A stretch of DNA of 64,000 nt from CAWEQO01 sp963811225 (GTDB lineage Bacteria > Chloroflexota > Anaerolineae > Anaerolineales > Anaerolineaceae): assembly GCA_963811225.1 (NCBI GenBank), contig CAWEQO010000018.1, forward strand, positions 124,001-188,000. The letters are read 5' to 3'. Positions 8,946-19,317 of this stretch are shown in pieces; positions within the stretch are counted from its first letter, which is position 1; each line of letters starts with the position of its first letter. The notes under the pieces are model-generated. The model ran no database searches, had not been told where the DNA came from, and was given only the letters and a program-made list of their open reading frames with translations. Made by a program: the position numbers and the translations under genes.

Positions 8946-10049
8946 ATGGAAAATTCCCCTACAACCAAACGACTTTCTTTTTTGGACCGCTTTCTGACCC
9001 TGTGGATCTTCCTGGCCATGGCAGTCGGCGTGGGCTTGGGCTACCTGCTGCCGCAGGCGGTGGCAGCGTTCAACAGCGCCGTATCGGTCGGCACGACCAA
9101 CATCCCGATCGCGATCGGGCTGATCCTGATGATGTACCCGCCGCTGGCCAAAGTCCATTACGATGAGCTAAGCAAGGTTTTCCGCAACTGGAAGGTGCTG
9201 GGGCTCTCGCTGGTGCAGAACTGGGTGATCGGCCCGGTGCTGATGTTCGTGCTAGCGATCGTGTTCTTGCGCGGTTATCCGGCTTACATGGCCGGTCTGA
9301 TCATGATCGGCCTGGCGCGCTGCATTGCCATGGTGATCGTGTGGAACGAGCTGGCCCACGGCGATACCGATTACGCCGCCGGGTTGGTGGCCTTTAACAG
9401 CATCTTCCAGGTTCTGTTCTACAGCCTGTACGCTTACATCTTCATCACCGTCTTGCCAACCTGGTTCGGGCTGGAAGGCGTGGCCGTGCGCATCACCATC
9501 GGCGAGATTGCCAGGTCGGTGTTCATTTACCTGGGCATCCCCTTCCTGGCGGGTTTCATCACCAACATGGCGCTGACCCGAATCAAGGGCAAGCAATGGT
9601 TCTACCAGCGCTTCATCCCTAAGATTGCCCCGGTCACCCTGATTGCGCTGTTGTTCACCATCCTGGTGATGTTCTCGCTGAAGGGCAACCTGATCGTCTC
9701 CATCCCAATGGACGTGGTGCGCATCGCCATCCCGCTGTTGATCTACTTCGTGGGCATGTTCCTGGTCAGCTTCCTGCTGGGCAAGGCGGCCGGCGCGGAC
9801 TACAAGCAAACCACCACCCTGTCCTTCACGGCCGCCTCGAACAACTTTGAGCTGGCGATTGCCGTGGCAGTGGCGGTGTTCGGCCTCAATTCTGGGCAAG
9901 CCTTCGCTGCGGTGATCGGCCCGCTGGTCGAGGTGCCGGTGATGATCGGCCTGGTCAACGTGGCCTTTTGGCTGCAGAAGCGGCTGTTCAAAGAGCAACT
10001 GAATGCCAGGCCAAAATCGAATCGGCATATGAAGCGCTCTTCGATCTGA
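8946..10049 (+). CDS. acr3: Acr3-family arsenite efflux permease
   Basis: A 367-residue inner-membrane protein of the BASS/Acr3 superfamily that exports As(III) (and often Sb(III)) using the proton-motive force. About ten hydrophobic helices can be traced. The family hallmark GLARCIAMVIVW is present with the essential Cys126. The segments MMYPPLAKVHYDEL near residue 62 and AASNNFELAIAVAVAVFG near residue 297 also match Acr3. Its promoter carries an operator identical in arm sequence to that of the distant arsR gene, so expression is probably induced by arsenite. No arsenate reductase gene accompanies it in this window. Confidence 0.94.
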   Translation: MENSPTTKRLSFLDRFLTLWIFLAMAVGVGLGYLLPQAVAAFNSAVSVGTTNIPIAIGLILMMYPPLAKVHYDELSKVFRNWKVLGLSLVQNWVIGPVLMFVLAIVFLRGYPAYMAGLIMIGLARCIAMVIVWNELAHGDTDYAAGLVAFNSIFQVLFYSLYAYIFITVLPTWFGLEGVAVRITIGEIARSVFIYLGIPFLAGFITNMALTRIKGKQWFYQRFIPKIAPVTLIALLFTILVMFSLKGNLIVSIPMDVVRIAIPLLIYFVGMFLVSFLLGKAAGADYKQTTTLSFTAASNNFELAIAVAVAVFGLNSGQAFAAVIGPLVEVPVMIGLVNVAFWLQKRLFKEQLNARPKSNRHMKRSSI

Positions 10050-10070
10050 TAGAATGTGGGTAACTGCCAG

Positions 10071-10114
10071 GCAGTGGTGTTTAACAAGGCTATCAACCTG
10101 TCAAACACCACTGC
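10071..10114. terminator. Hairpin after acr3
   Basis: A perfect 12-base stem (10071-10082 with 10103-10114) around a 20-base loop that has some further internal pairing. It lies 21 bases after the acr3 stop. No long T run follows, so it may act as a terminator or an mRNA 3'-end stabiliser. Confidence 0.45.
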
Positions 10115-10187
10115 TTCAGCGCAAATGAACGTGGAATAGAAAAACCAGCCGCGGACCTGCGTTCCATGAAAACTGAAAGGAGCCTTT

Positions 10188-10865
10188 ATGCCCATTCCAG
10201 AAAGCTGGCTTCCGGCTCTGGTCGGCGAAACTACAAAGCCCTACTACCAGCAGCTCTACCGCTTTGTTGGTGAGGAGCGCCACAAATATAAAGTTTACCC
10301 ACCAGGAGAAGATGTATTCAACGCCCTGCGCTACACACTCTTTGAGAGCGTACGGGTTGTGATCATCGGGCAAGATCCGTACCACAACGAAAACCAGGCC
10401 CACGGGCTGGCATTTTCGGTGCGGCCGGGGGTTGGCGTCCCTCCTTCGCTGTTGAATGTCTATAAAGAACTGCAGAGCGACGTTCAATTTCGCGTCCCAA
10501 ACCACGGCTGCCTGATACCGTGGGCTGAGCAGGGTGTGCTGCTGCTAAATGCCGTGCTGACCGTGCGCGCCCACAACGCCAATTCGCACCAGGGTCAAGG
10601 GTGGGAGAATTTCACCGACGCTGTGCTGCGAGCGGTCAACAGCAGGGGCAGCCGGGTGGTCTTCCTGTTATGGGGCAGTTATGCGCAGCGCAAGGCCGAA
10701 TGGATCGACACAAACCGCCACACGGTGCTGAAAGCGCCGCACCCGTCGCCGCTTTCTGCCAGCCGTGGCTTCTTCGGCTGCCGCCACTTTTCCAAAACCA
10801 ACACGGCTCTCCAAGCGAATGGTCTGGCGGCCATTGACTGGCAGCTGCCGGATTTGATGCTCTAA
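10188..10865 (+). CDS. ung: Uracil-DNA glycosylase, family 1
   Basis: Removes uracil from DNA as the first step of base-excision repair. The catalytic water-activating motif GQDPYH is at residues 61-66 (Asp63). The GVLLLNAVLTVRAHNANSH block carries the uracil-recognition Asn, and the DNA-intercalation loop HPSPLS is at 185-190 (His185). The 225-residue length is normal. AAGGAG lies upstream of the ATG. The gene stands alone. Confidence 0.96.
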   Translation: MPIPESWLPALVGETTKPYYQQLYRFVGEERHKYKVYPPGEDVFNALRYTLFESVRVVIIGQDPYHNENQAHGLAFSVRPGVGVPPSLLNVYKELQSDVQFRVPNHGCLIPWAEQGVLLLNAVLTVRAHNANSHQGQGWENFTDAVLRAVNSRGSRVVFLLWGSYAQRKAEWIDTNRHTVLKAPHPSPLSASRGFFGCRHFSKTNTALQANGLAAIDWQLPDLML

Positions 10866-11129
10866 CCCGCAACCCATCCCTTTTGTGAACCTATCCAATC
10901 AACAAGGCGAGTGAACCGCTCACCCCCTTCCGCCGTTAAAATCCTTTATAAAAACGAGCTTTGGGCATGCGCCGCCAGGAACCATGAAATGAGATGAAGG
11001 GGAACGTTATCATTTCGATCGCCTGACAAGCACAAGTGCCTGGAAGGGTGCTCAACAAACTTACTGCACAAAGAGCCGGTTGATCGTGATCATTCATCAG
11101 CGGGGCGGAATGGTGAAGAAAGAAAGGGT

Positions 11130-11453
11130 TCAATCCACCTCCTGCTGGGTAGAGAGCGGGTCATCGAGCAGCAGTGGCGAGACCGCCAGCACGCTAAAAA
11201 GAACGCACACCAAACCGGCGCCGAGAAATACAACCGTCTGCGCAGGCCGAGAGGATGATGGTTTTTCCTCCGCTCCTGTCGGCCCGGCGCTCAAAGCTAT
11301 ACGAATGGTCTCGCCGCCGGCATGGACCGTGTGAACAGGGGCAATCCGATAAAAAGCGAAATTCGCCAAAAAAATGGCGAGTAAAACTGTCAGAAGGAAT
11401 AAACCATTTTTCTTGATCATGCATTGAATATAGCAGGAAACTTTTTTAAACAA
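11130..11453 (-). CDS. Small membrane protein of unknown function
   Basis: Up to 107 residues with two hydrophobic helices (about residues 18-36 and 74-93 counting from the TTG at 11453), separated by a polar loop of about 37 residues. An ATG at 11420 is an alternative start that keeps both helices. Neither start has a strong ribosome binding site. It follows the response regulator gene on the same strand, across a possible terminator. I do not recognise the family. Confidence 0.5.
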   Translation of the reverse strand: MFKKVSCYIQCMIKKNGLFLLTVLLAIFLANFAFYRIAPVHTVHAGGETIRIALSAGPTGAEEKPSSSRPAQTVVFLGAGLVCVLFSVLAVSPLLLDDPLSTQQEVD

Positions 11454-11457
11454 ATCG

Positions 11458-11490
11458 GCCCCAGGTCTGAATTGGACTCAGATCCAGGGC
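11458..11490. terminator. Possible terminator after the response regulator gene
   Basis: An imperfect hairpin (7-base upper stem, 4-base GC lower stem, 2x2 internal loop) with T-rich sequence on both sides, ATTTTTTA on the plus strand and ATTTGTTT on the minus strand. It lies 35 bases after the end of the regulator gene. Confidence 0.35.
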
Positions 11491-11525
11491 TGATTTTTTA
11501 GGCTGCCTGTTTTTATCTGGCGGGC

Positions 11526-12185
11526 TCAGGTCTGGTCCCGGCGCACGATGCCCGACTGCCAGGCATATACCGCCGCCTGCGTCCGGTCGGAAAGGTGCAG
11601 CTTGGTGAGGATATTGGTCATGTGCGTCTTGACCGTCTTCTCGCTGATGACCAGCGCTTCCGCGATGTCGTGGTTGTTCTTCCCGGCAGCCACCTGATGC
11701 AGCACTTCCATCTCACGGTCGGTCAGGTCGCTGAACGGGTTGAGCGCCTCCTCACGCTGGCCGTGGATTTCTTTAACCAGCCGGGCGGCGACGCGCGGGT
11801 TGATCACCGCTTCCCCTGCGTTCGCGCGCCGGATCGCCTCGGCCAGGTCGTCGGGATCGATATCTTTAAGCACATACGAGAGCGCCCCGGCCCGGATGGC
11901 GGGAAAGATGTGCTCGTCCTCGTGATAGGAGGTCACCACGATCACCTGGGTGTGCGGGCTGGCTTTGCGGATCTGGCGAGTGGCTTCCACGCCGTCCATG
12001 CCCGGCATGATCAGGTCCATCAGGACAACATCCGGAGCCAGCTCGGCCACCAGGTTCACCGCCTCCTCCCCTGTAGCGGCCTCACCTGCCACCTGGATAT
12101 CGTTTAGGGTGGCGAAATAAGCTTTCAGTCCCATGCGGACCATGTTGTGGTCGTCCACCAAGACGACGCGTATGGATTCTTCCAT
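11526..12185 (-). CDS. NarL/FixJ-type response regulator
   Basis: A 219-residue two-component response regulator. The receiver domain (about 5-120) has the acidic pocket at Asp11/Asp12, the phosphoacceptor Asp57 in VLMDLIMPGMDG, and Lys106 in YVLKDI. The LuxR-type helix-turn-helix occupies about residues 150-210 (LTDREMEVLHQVAAGKNNHDIAEAL followed by SEKTVKTHM). The ATG has AGGAG 8 bases upstream and lies 15 bases after the histidine kinase stop, so the two are cotranscribed. Likely target: its own operon with the adjacent ABC transporter, by analogy with BceRS- and LiaRS-like arrangements. Confidence 0.94.
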   Translation of the reverse strand: MEESIRVVLVDDHNMVRMGLKAYFATLNDIQVAGEAATGEEAVNLVAELAPDVVLMDLIMPGMDGVEATRQIRKASPHTQVIVVTSYHEDEHIFPAIRAGALSYVLKDIDPDDLAEAIRRANAGEAVINPRVAARLVKEIHGQREEALNPFSDLTDREMEVLHQVAAGKNNHDIAEALVISEKTVKTHMTNILTKLHLSDRTQAAVYAWQSGIVRRDQT

Positions 12186-12200
12186 GACTGTTTACTCCTG

Positions 12201-13683
12201 TTATTGAACCGGTACGCTGGCCTTGACGGTGACGCCGCCATCCGGCCTGGCCTCGACCGCCAAACTTCCCTGGATGGCAGCCATGCGATCGCGCATGCTC
12301 TGCAGGCCAAAGCCGCGGCTGTTAGCATCGGGGTCGAAGCCAACGCCGTTATCGGTGATGCAAAGCGCTGACTGACCGGGATCCAACACCAGCCGGATGG
12401 TCGCCGCCGAAGCGCGGCTGTGCCGGGCCACGTTCGAGAGCGCTTCCTGCGCCACGCGGAACAGGGTTTGCTCGACCTCCAGCGGCAGGCGGCGCTCGTT
12501 CTGCACTTGAAATTCGGCCGGGATGCGCGAATACTGAGACCAGGTGGTCAAGTAATCGCGCAGCGCCCCGGCCAGGCCCTGACCCTCCAGGGCGGTCGGG
12601 CGCAGCTCGGTGATGATCAAACCCAACTCCTGCTGCGAAGACTTGATCAGCGCTTCCGCTTCCTCCAGGCGCTGGCGAGCTTCCGCCGGGTCGCGCTCGA
12701 GCAGAATTCTTGGCAGCGCGCACCTGCATTAAGGTGGCAAAGGTCTCCTGCTTGACCGTGTCGTGCAGCTCGCGCGCCAGGCGGTTGCGCTCCTCTAAGA
12801 GGGTAAGTTCCTGGCGGGTCTGCAGCAGCGCCTGGACGTGTTCCGCCATGCGGCGCATGCGCCCGCTCAGGTAGCTGATCTCGTCTTTCGAGCGATCCTG
12901 GGGCTGCACCGAGAAGTCGCCTTCGCTCCAGGCGTCAGCCGCCAGGGTTAGATCCTTGAGCCGGCGGGTGAGACCGCGCGACATGATGAACCCGAACAGG
13001 GCGCCAAACGGCGCCACCGCCAGCAGCAGGATTAAAGCGGTGGCGAACACAATGCCCAAAACAAGCGCCCACCAGGAGCCCAGGCCGGCCGGCAGCCCCT
13101 TGACGGTAACGATGATCACGGCAGCCAGCGGGCCTTCTCCCTGGCTCTGGCGGACCGGAACGGCCAACAGATAGTTCCCATCCGGGCGGATGGCAGAGAC
13201 ATCTCGGGCCTTCAAGTCCAGCTGCAGAGCGCTGGTCAGGATACTCTGCGCCTGGGCCACGTTGGAAGGCGGGCTGTACACCCGGCCAACCAATCCCCTG
13301 GCGTCCGCCGGGGCAGCCGCTAGGACAGTGCCGTCGGGCGCGATCACGTACATCGGCTCGGACTTGAGGATGGGCGCTGCGGGGCTGTCGAGAGGGCCTT
13401 CGGCCGGTAAGCTGGCGTATCCCGCTTCATAGGTCGCCTGAAGCCAGGACTGCAGCCCGTCCAGGTCGTTGGCGCCGGGCTGCAGGTATACGCGCGCCTG
13501 TGGGGGTAGGACCGAGACCACATCGGCGAGATACTCGTAGGTATCGGTGTTCATGCCGTGCGAAAACACGACCACGAACAGCAAGACGGTCACCTCCAGG
13601 GCGAGCAGCGCCAGGACCGTCACGCTGGTATAGGTGAGGATCAGCTTGCCGCGTAAAGTTCGAAAAAAAGCAATGATGCGCAT
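12201..13683 (-). pseudogene. Sensor histidine kinase (HisKA_3/NarX-like), interrupted by one extra base
   Basis: Partner of the downstream response regulator. From ATG 13683: membrane helix (about 17-41), extracytoplasmic sensor region (42-203), second helix (204-230), HAMP (231-285), and dimerisation/phosphoacceptor helix with His307 in ARELHDT. After residue 326 the frame breaks. Removing one base in the AATTC at about 12705-12708 restores LLERDPAEARQRLEEAEALI and leads into the frame ending at 12201, which contains the ATPase domain (N-box near EALSNVARHS, G1 DNGVGFD, G2 GFGLQSM). The repaired product would be about 493 residues. The interval is 3n+1 long, consistent with a single insertion. 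Sequencing error is as likely as a true mutation, because both halves are fully conserved. Confidence 0.88.
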
Positions 13684-13697
13684 AAAATGTAGGCTCT

Positions 13698-16174
13698 TCA
13701 GGCACTCCGTTCGTTCAAGACCACTCCCGGCGAGACGCTGGCCGGGTTCCAAGTGACACTCAAAACGATCAACAAGGTCAGGCCAATCCCGCAGAACACC
13801 ACCATCGCAAGCGACGGAAGGTTCAACATCAGGGCAAAGACAGACAGATGAGAAGCGGCCGCCAGCATCGCCAGGAACGCCTGAACGATCAGCACGCCCG
13901 CGGCGGTGGCCAGCACGCCGGCCAACCCAAATTCTACCGCGAAAATGGATAGAATCTTGCGGCGGGAATAGCCGACCGTCTTGAGAACGCCGATCTCGTA
14001 GCGGCGATCCAGCATGGCCAGGCTGACGGAGTTGGCCACCAGCAAGAAACCGGCCAGCATAGACAGACCTGCCATGGCGAGCGCCAGGACGTACAGGTTG
14101 CGATAACTCTGCATGAACCGGGCCGCATAAGCAACCAGATCGACCACGGTAGCCTGCGGCAGGCTTGAACCCAGGTCAGTGACCGCCTTCTGGAGCTGCT
14201 GCGGCGCAACCTGCACGGAAAAGGTGAGCGAATCGGGCCGGGCAACCTGTTTGAAAGCATCCGCCGGCATGAGCAGACCGGTCGGGGAGAGCAGGTTCAT
14301 GCTGTTGTAGTTGTATTCATAAGAACCGACCACGATAAAGGTCCGGATGGCGCCGTCCAGGAAAGCAGCCTGCACCCGGCTGCCGGCTTTGAGGTTCGCC
14401 CATTTGCTGGCGTAAACCCCATCGGGTTGGCTGCCCCAGCCGGCTCCGCTGAGGAGATAATCCTGCGGATCGGAGACCCCCACTAAAACGGCATCCATGG
14501 CACCAATCGATGCGCCCTCTTCCTCCGTGCTCAGGCCCGCCAGCGTAGTCCGATAGTTCACGCTCACCTTTTCCGGGTCTTGGGACTCAACCGCCTGGCG
14601 GATGGCGCTCTCCTGATCGGCCGCAGCCAGGATATTTAAGTTGTAGCCCTGCACATCGACAGCGCCGGATGAGATGCGCTTTTGGGTCGTTTGGGCGACC
14701 ATCAGGCCCATGCTCAGCGAGAGCACGCCCACGAACAGGGCAATCATGGCGAAGACCAGGGCCACACCGCGCCGGCGCAAACTGTTGAGGGCCATGCGCG
14801 CCAGGGGAAAGCCGCCCAAGGGCAGCAGGTGCGTGCAAACCCACAGCGCCCCGCTGAAAATCGCGCCCAAACCGGTGATCCCGATCAGGATGCCGGCTAA
14901 TACGCCAATGCTGGCAATCAGCGAGCCCATGATCAGGTGGATGAGCGCTATAAACGGCACGGCGAGCAGCAGAGCCAGCAGTACAGACTGCCACCCGCCG
15001 GAGCCTTGAACCTCGATGCGCTCGTTGCGAAGCAGCGCCATCGGGCGGGCCTGGCCCGTGACGAGGATCGCCCAAGAAGCGAAGATGACCGTGCTGAATG
15101 TGCCGACCAGCACCCCCATCAGCGGCGGGATGGGGGAGAAGATCCATTGATACAGCAGGGTCGAAGTGCGTTGGAACAGGTCCAGCAGGCCGGTGCTGAC
15201 CAGCACACCCAGCCCGGCGCCCAGAAGGCTGCCGGCCAACCCGAGCAGCCCGGCTTCGAGCGCGAAGATCAGGCGCAGCTGGCCCTGCCTGTATCCGAGC
15301 GTTTTCCAGACAGCGATCTCATGTTGGCGGCGACGCAGCAGCACTTGCATCGTATTGGCGATGCCGATGCCGCCGACCAACAGACCCAGAATCCCGGCGC
15401 CCCGCAGGCCGGTGGTCCACAGGTTGGCGGTATGGTCATCCCGTCCTGCGGCCCAATCGACCGACCAGCCGGTCTCGTTCAATTTGTAGACGAGCGTTTC
15501 CGGGTCGGCGGTGTTCACGATGACTGTGTTGGCTGCCGGGCGGTCGTTGGCCAACCTTTGGGCAGTGGCAAGAGAAAAGTAGATTTTATCCCCGTAGTGG
15601 TTGGGGGTATCGCCGGCGATGGCTCGCACCGTGCCGTCTAGCGGCACGCCAACACTTGGGTCCGCCAGGACAATTGCGGTCCCCACTTCAAGATGGTTTT
15701 GTCTGGCAATGTCGCGGGTGACCACCACGTCGCCCACCTGCTGGAGCAGGGTCGGCAGGCCGGTGCTGCCGGGCTCCGCAATGGTCAACGAGCCGGCCAG
15801 GGGATACTTGTCCGGCTCCACACCCAGGGCGTTCCCGATGAAATGCATGTCGCCCGATCCCGGCGTGTGGAACATGAGGGAGGAACTGAATGCGATCAGG
15901 GTGTAGCGGTCGATCAGGTCGCTCTCCTGGAGCGACTGCAGCTGATCGATATCCTCGGGCCGGATGGTGTCTTCCGCCGCACGTCCCATACTGATGTCTC
16001 CGCCCAAAAGCTGGGACGGGGTCAGCACGACAGCACTTTCGATGGATTTGGCCAGCATGGTCATGGCGACCAGCGACATGATTCCAAAGGTGATGCACAG
16101 CAAAGCGACCAGGACGCGCTGGCCGCCGCGCAGCAGGTTGCGGACCGCCAGCCGGAAGAAATGGAACAGGGCGA

Positions 16175-16178
<4 letters not shown>
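13698..16178 (-). CDS. ABC transporter permease with two FtsX-type domains
   Basis: An 826-residue membrane protein of the MacB/FtsX type. A first helix near residues 14-35 is followed by a large extracytoplasmic domain, then three helices of an FtsX domain (about 265-385). A second set follows: helices near 400-470, another extracytoplasmic domain, and a C-terminal FtsX domain with three helices. Both FtsX copies contain the R-R-R/Y-E-I-x-V-x-K-T-x-G-Y coupling segment (RRQHEIAVWKTLGY and RRYEIGVLKTVGYS). It starts inside the stop of the ATPase gene (ATGA) and ends 15 bases before the kinase gene. Exporters of this kind move lipids, lipoproteins or peptides, or signal mechanically to a kinase; the substrate is unknown. 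Confidence 0.92.
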
Positions 16179-16912
<734 letters not shown>

Positions 16913-17129
16913 AGTATTCTCCTGTGATCCGGTTTTAGAGCCGCTGCGGGTTGCAGGGGGAATTGTCCAACGCCTCCACTCCCAGTTGGCTCGCAGGTTG
17001 AGTATACGCGCGGGGGTCAACAGGCGCCTCGGTCGCAGGTCTGAAAACGATTAAGCCCGCAGTCGGATTTCCAAGCGGAAGACCTGCCGCTGGCCGTTTT
17101 CAGCCACCGAACACCGCCGCCATAGGGCT

Positions 17130-17198
17130 GCCGGCCGAAAAAGCAATCAAGCCGATGTGGGGTGGTCCCGCATCGGCTTGATTGCTTTTTCGACCGGC
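17130..17198. repeat. 28-bp inverted repeat, possible bidirectional terminator
   Basis: The arms 17130-17157 and 17171-17198 match over 28 bases with one G-U difference, around a 13-base loop. They include AAAAAGC/GCTTTTT tracts, so on either strand the stem ends in a T run. With a few mismatches the similarity extends outward by about 18 bases and covers the last codons and stop of the leftward gene at 17204, so the left arm looks like an inverted copy of that gene's 3' end. Confidence 0.7.
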
Positions 17199-17203
17199 TG
17201 TCC

Positions 17204-17893
17204 TTATGGCAGCGGCTGCATGCGCAGGTTCAGGCCGCGGATGCCTACGAACGCGCCATCGCCAATCAGGCTCTCGGCTTCCGGATGCACCAGCAGCCAC
17301 TTGTTGCGCCCGAACAGCAAGGCGGCCTCGCCGCGCGGTTCGGGTTTCTGCTCGAGCTCGAAGTTCGTTCCGGCGGGCAAGGCCACCAGGGTGGCAAAGC
17401 CGGCCGACTCGGACACGTGCAGCGGGGCAAAGTGCAAACCCCAGGCATAGAGCTCGAAGACAGTGCCCTGCGGGACGTAGAAGGTCTTGACTGCGGCCGA
17501 GTTGAGCCAGGGCTGCTCGTCCCAGTGGATGTCGTTGTATTCGGCCAGCATCACGGCGCAGTCCGTTACGGCTACGTCGATCTCGCTACCCTTGTGGTAT
17601 TCCAACCCATCCAGCTGCAAGTTGTGCCCATAGCACCAGCCCAACTGGACCGGCATGTCGCCGTAGTGCTGAAGCTCTAGGCAGGGTTTCAAGTCCCCAG
17701 CGACCTCCAACCCCGGCACGCCAGGCACGTACACCACGCCTGCGCCAATTTGGGCGTGCTCGCGAAGATACTGCGCCTCCCGGCTTGCGTCCAGCTCCAC
17801 GATCACCCGCCCGTAGCGGGCGAAAGCGGGGTCGCTGATGGACAGGATTTCCAGCCCCGGATTTGCTTCTTTCAATGCTTGCAGTGTGTTCAT
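17204..17893 (-). CDS. DUF4867-like protein, cupin-type fold suspected
   Basis: A 229-residue protein started at 17893, where GGAGG lies 6 bases before the ATG. The sequence is rich in beta strands with conserved-looking YGHNLQLDGLEYHKGSEI and FYVPQGTVFELYAWGLHFAP segments, which resemble the DUF4867 family often found near sugar metabolism genes. The His/Glu arrangement and repeated beta strands suggest a cupin-like sugar-binding or isomerase fold. No membrane segment or signal peptide is seen. The function is unknown, and the family assignment is from memory of the motif pattern only. Confidence 0.6.
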   Translation of the reverse strand: MNTLQALKEANPGLEILSISDPAFARYGRVIVELDASREAQYLREHAQIGAGVVYVPGVPGLEVAGDLKPCLELQHYGDMPVQLGWCYGHNLQLDGLEYHKGSEIDVAVTDCAVMLAEYNDIHWDEQPWLNSAAVKTFYVPQGTVFELYAWGLHFAPLHVSESAGFATLVALPAGTNFELEQKPEPRGEAALLFGRNKWLLVHPEAESLIGDGAFVGIRGLNLRMQPLP

Positions 17894-17972
17894 TGTTGCC
17901 TCCATGAAAAAATGATCTCTAGAAAATCGTCCTATTTCCAAAGGTGCCCGCCCGGTCGGCGGGTCGATGCGC

Positions 17973-18074
17973 TCACAGGACGCCGGCAGCATCCACCTCG
18001 CAGGCCGGCGGCATCAGGTCATTGGCGTGCAGGCGCTCACGCCCAGGCACTTCCGGATCGAACTCCGGCGACAT
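17973..18074 (-). CDS. Possible 33-residue small protein upstream of the DUF4867-like gene
   Basis: The ATG at 18074 has a textbook GAGGAGG ribosome binding site 7 bases upstream, and the frame runs 33 codons to a TGA at 17973. The product is acidic with one Cys (near residue 25) and resembles nothing I know. It precedes the DUF4867-like gene by 79 bases on the same strand. It could be a real micropeptide, a leader, or the start of a gene cut short by decay. Confidence 0.35.
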   Translation of the reverse strand: MSPEFDPEVPGRERLHANDLMPPACEVDAAGVL

Positions 18075-18231
18075 GGATTTGCCTCCTCTATTTTAGCAAC
18101 GACTCGCGGATCTGTGTTCCGAATTTGACTACACTGCCCGCAATATAAGAAGCGCCCAATCAATCTGTTTACTTCGGAAACCAATCATCCCGAGCCTCAA
18201 TGCAGAAAAAACTTAACCGAGCCGGGTTTCG

Positions 18232-19116
18232 TTATCCCAGGCCGCACCACTGCAAGCTCATCTCCCACAACCGCCGGGCTTTTTGCTCGTCATAGGATTC
18301 CTCGCTGGATGGCGTTTCTCTCCCATCCACGACAAACTTACCCCCCACCCCTTCAAATTTTGGATCGACGGCAACCGACAGGTAAGAGTCAGAAGCTTGA
18401 TCGAGCGAACGCGCAAACGGCATCCGGGCCATGACCTGCCGGTAGAAAAGGCCTTCGATCCCCTTCCGGCGATTCCCAATCGCTTCCGGCACAAATCCAG
18501 GGCAGACTGCATTCGAGGTCACCTGCGTTCCGGACAACCGGCGCTGCAGCTCGTAAGCGAACCACATATTTGCCAGCTTGGAATTCTTGTAAAATATTCT
18601 CGTGTCGTAATACTTTTCGCCCTTCAGGTTGCCATAATCAAAATCCGGCGCGGGGCCAAACCCATAACCGGGAACGTGCAGCTGTGAAGACACCGTGATC
18701 ACTCGGGCTGGCGCTGATTGCTTCAGGCGATTCAGCAGCAAATTGGTCAGCAGGAAATGCCCGAGGTGATTGGTTGCGAAGGTTAGTTCAAAACCGTCGG
18801 ATGAAAATTGAGCTTGCTTGCCTGGAATGGATCCGCCGGCATTGTTGATCAGAACGTGCAGCGGGTAATCCCTGGCGAGAAAAGCAGCCCCGCACTCCCG
18901 GACAGAGGCGAACGAAGCCAGATCCAGCGGAATTGACTCTACGCTCGCCTTTGGGTTGCTCTTATGGATTTCATCTATCGCTTGCCGGCTGGCTTGTTGA
19001 TTGCGAGAAGCCAGGATGACGTGGAAACCGTGCGCCGCCAGCTTCTTCACGGTGGCCAAACCGATCCCACTGTTACCGCCTGTAATCATTGCGACCCGAG
19101 GCTGCCTGTTTAACAT
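18232..19116 (-). CDS. Short-chain dehydrogenase/reductase
   Basis: A 294-residue NAD(P)-dependent oxidoreductase of the classical SDR type. The start at 19116 follows GGAGG. The cofactor motif TGGNSGIG is at 12-19, NNAG at 91-94, the catalytic Ser in TVSSQ (143/144), and Tyr176 with Lys180 in YKNSK. The wide spacing between the Ser and the Tyr (a FGPAPDFDYGNLKGEKYY insertion) and the NHLGHFLLTNLLL segment resemble the retinol-dehydrogenase/WWOX-like SDR subgroup, whose bacterial members reduce lipid or xenobiotic carbonyls. Substrate unknown. Divergent from the rbs operon. Confidence 0.9.
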   Translation of the reverse strand: MLNRQPRVAMITGGNSGIGLATVKKLAAHGFHVILASRNQQASRQAIDEIHKSNPKASVESIPLDLASFASVRECGAAFLARDYPLHVLINNAGGSIPGKQAQFSSDGFELTFATNHLGHFLLTNLLLNRLKQSAPARVITVSSQLHVPGYGFGPAPDFDYGNLKGEKYYDTRIFYKNSKLANMWFAYELQRRLSGTQVTSNAVCPGFVPEAIGNRRKGIEGLFYRQVMARMPFARSLDQASDSYLSVAVDPKFEGVGGKFVVDGRETPSSEESYDEQKARRLWEMSLQWCGLG

Positions 19117-19264
19117 GTTTCCTCCGAGGTTCTTCAAAATTCGTCAGACATCTTTCAAAGAGTCAATTATAGGACTAAATCCGCCGCCGTAAAAATATTA
19201 GCGGCGCGCCCAATAAATCTACTCATTTGATCATCGTCTCGGTCTCAGCGCGTTGGCAATCGTG

Positions 19265-19270
19265 TATAAT
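19265..19270 (+). promoter_or_regulatory. Candidate -10 box of the ribose operon
   Basis: A perfect TATAAT with no good -35 element at the expected distance. It lies about 50 bases before the small leader ORF and 145 bases before rbsK. An activator may compensate for the poor -35. Confidence 0.4.
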
Positions 19271-19317
19271 TCAATCGTTTGCAGGACGAGGGGGATCTAA
19301 AGCTGGAGCATATTTAC

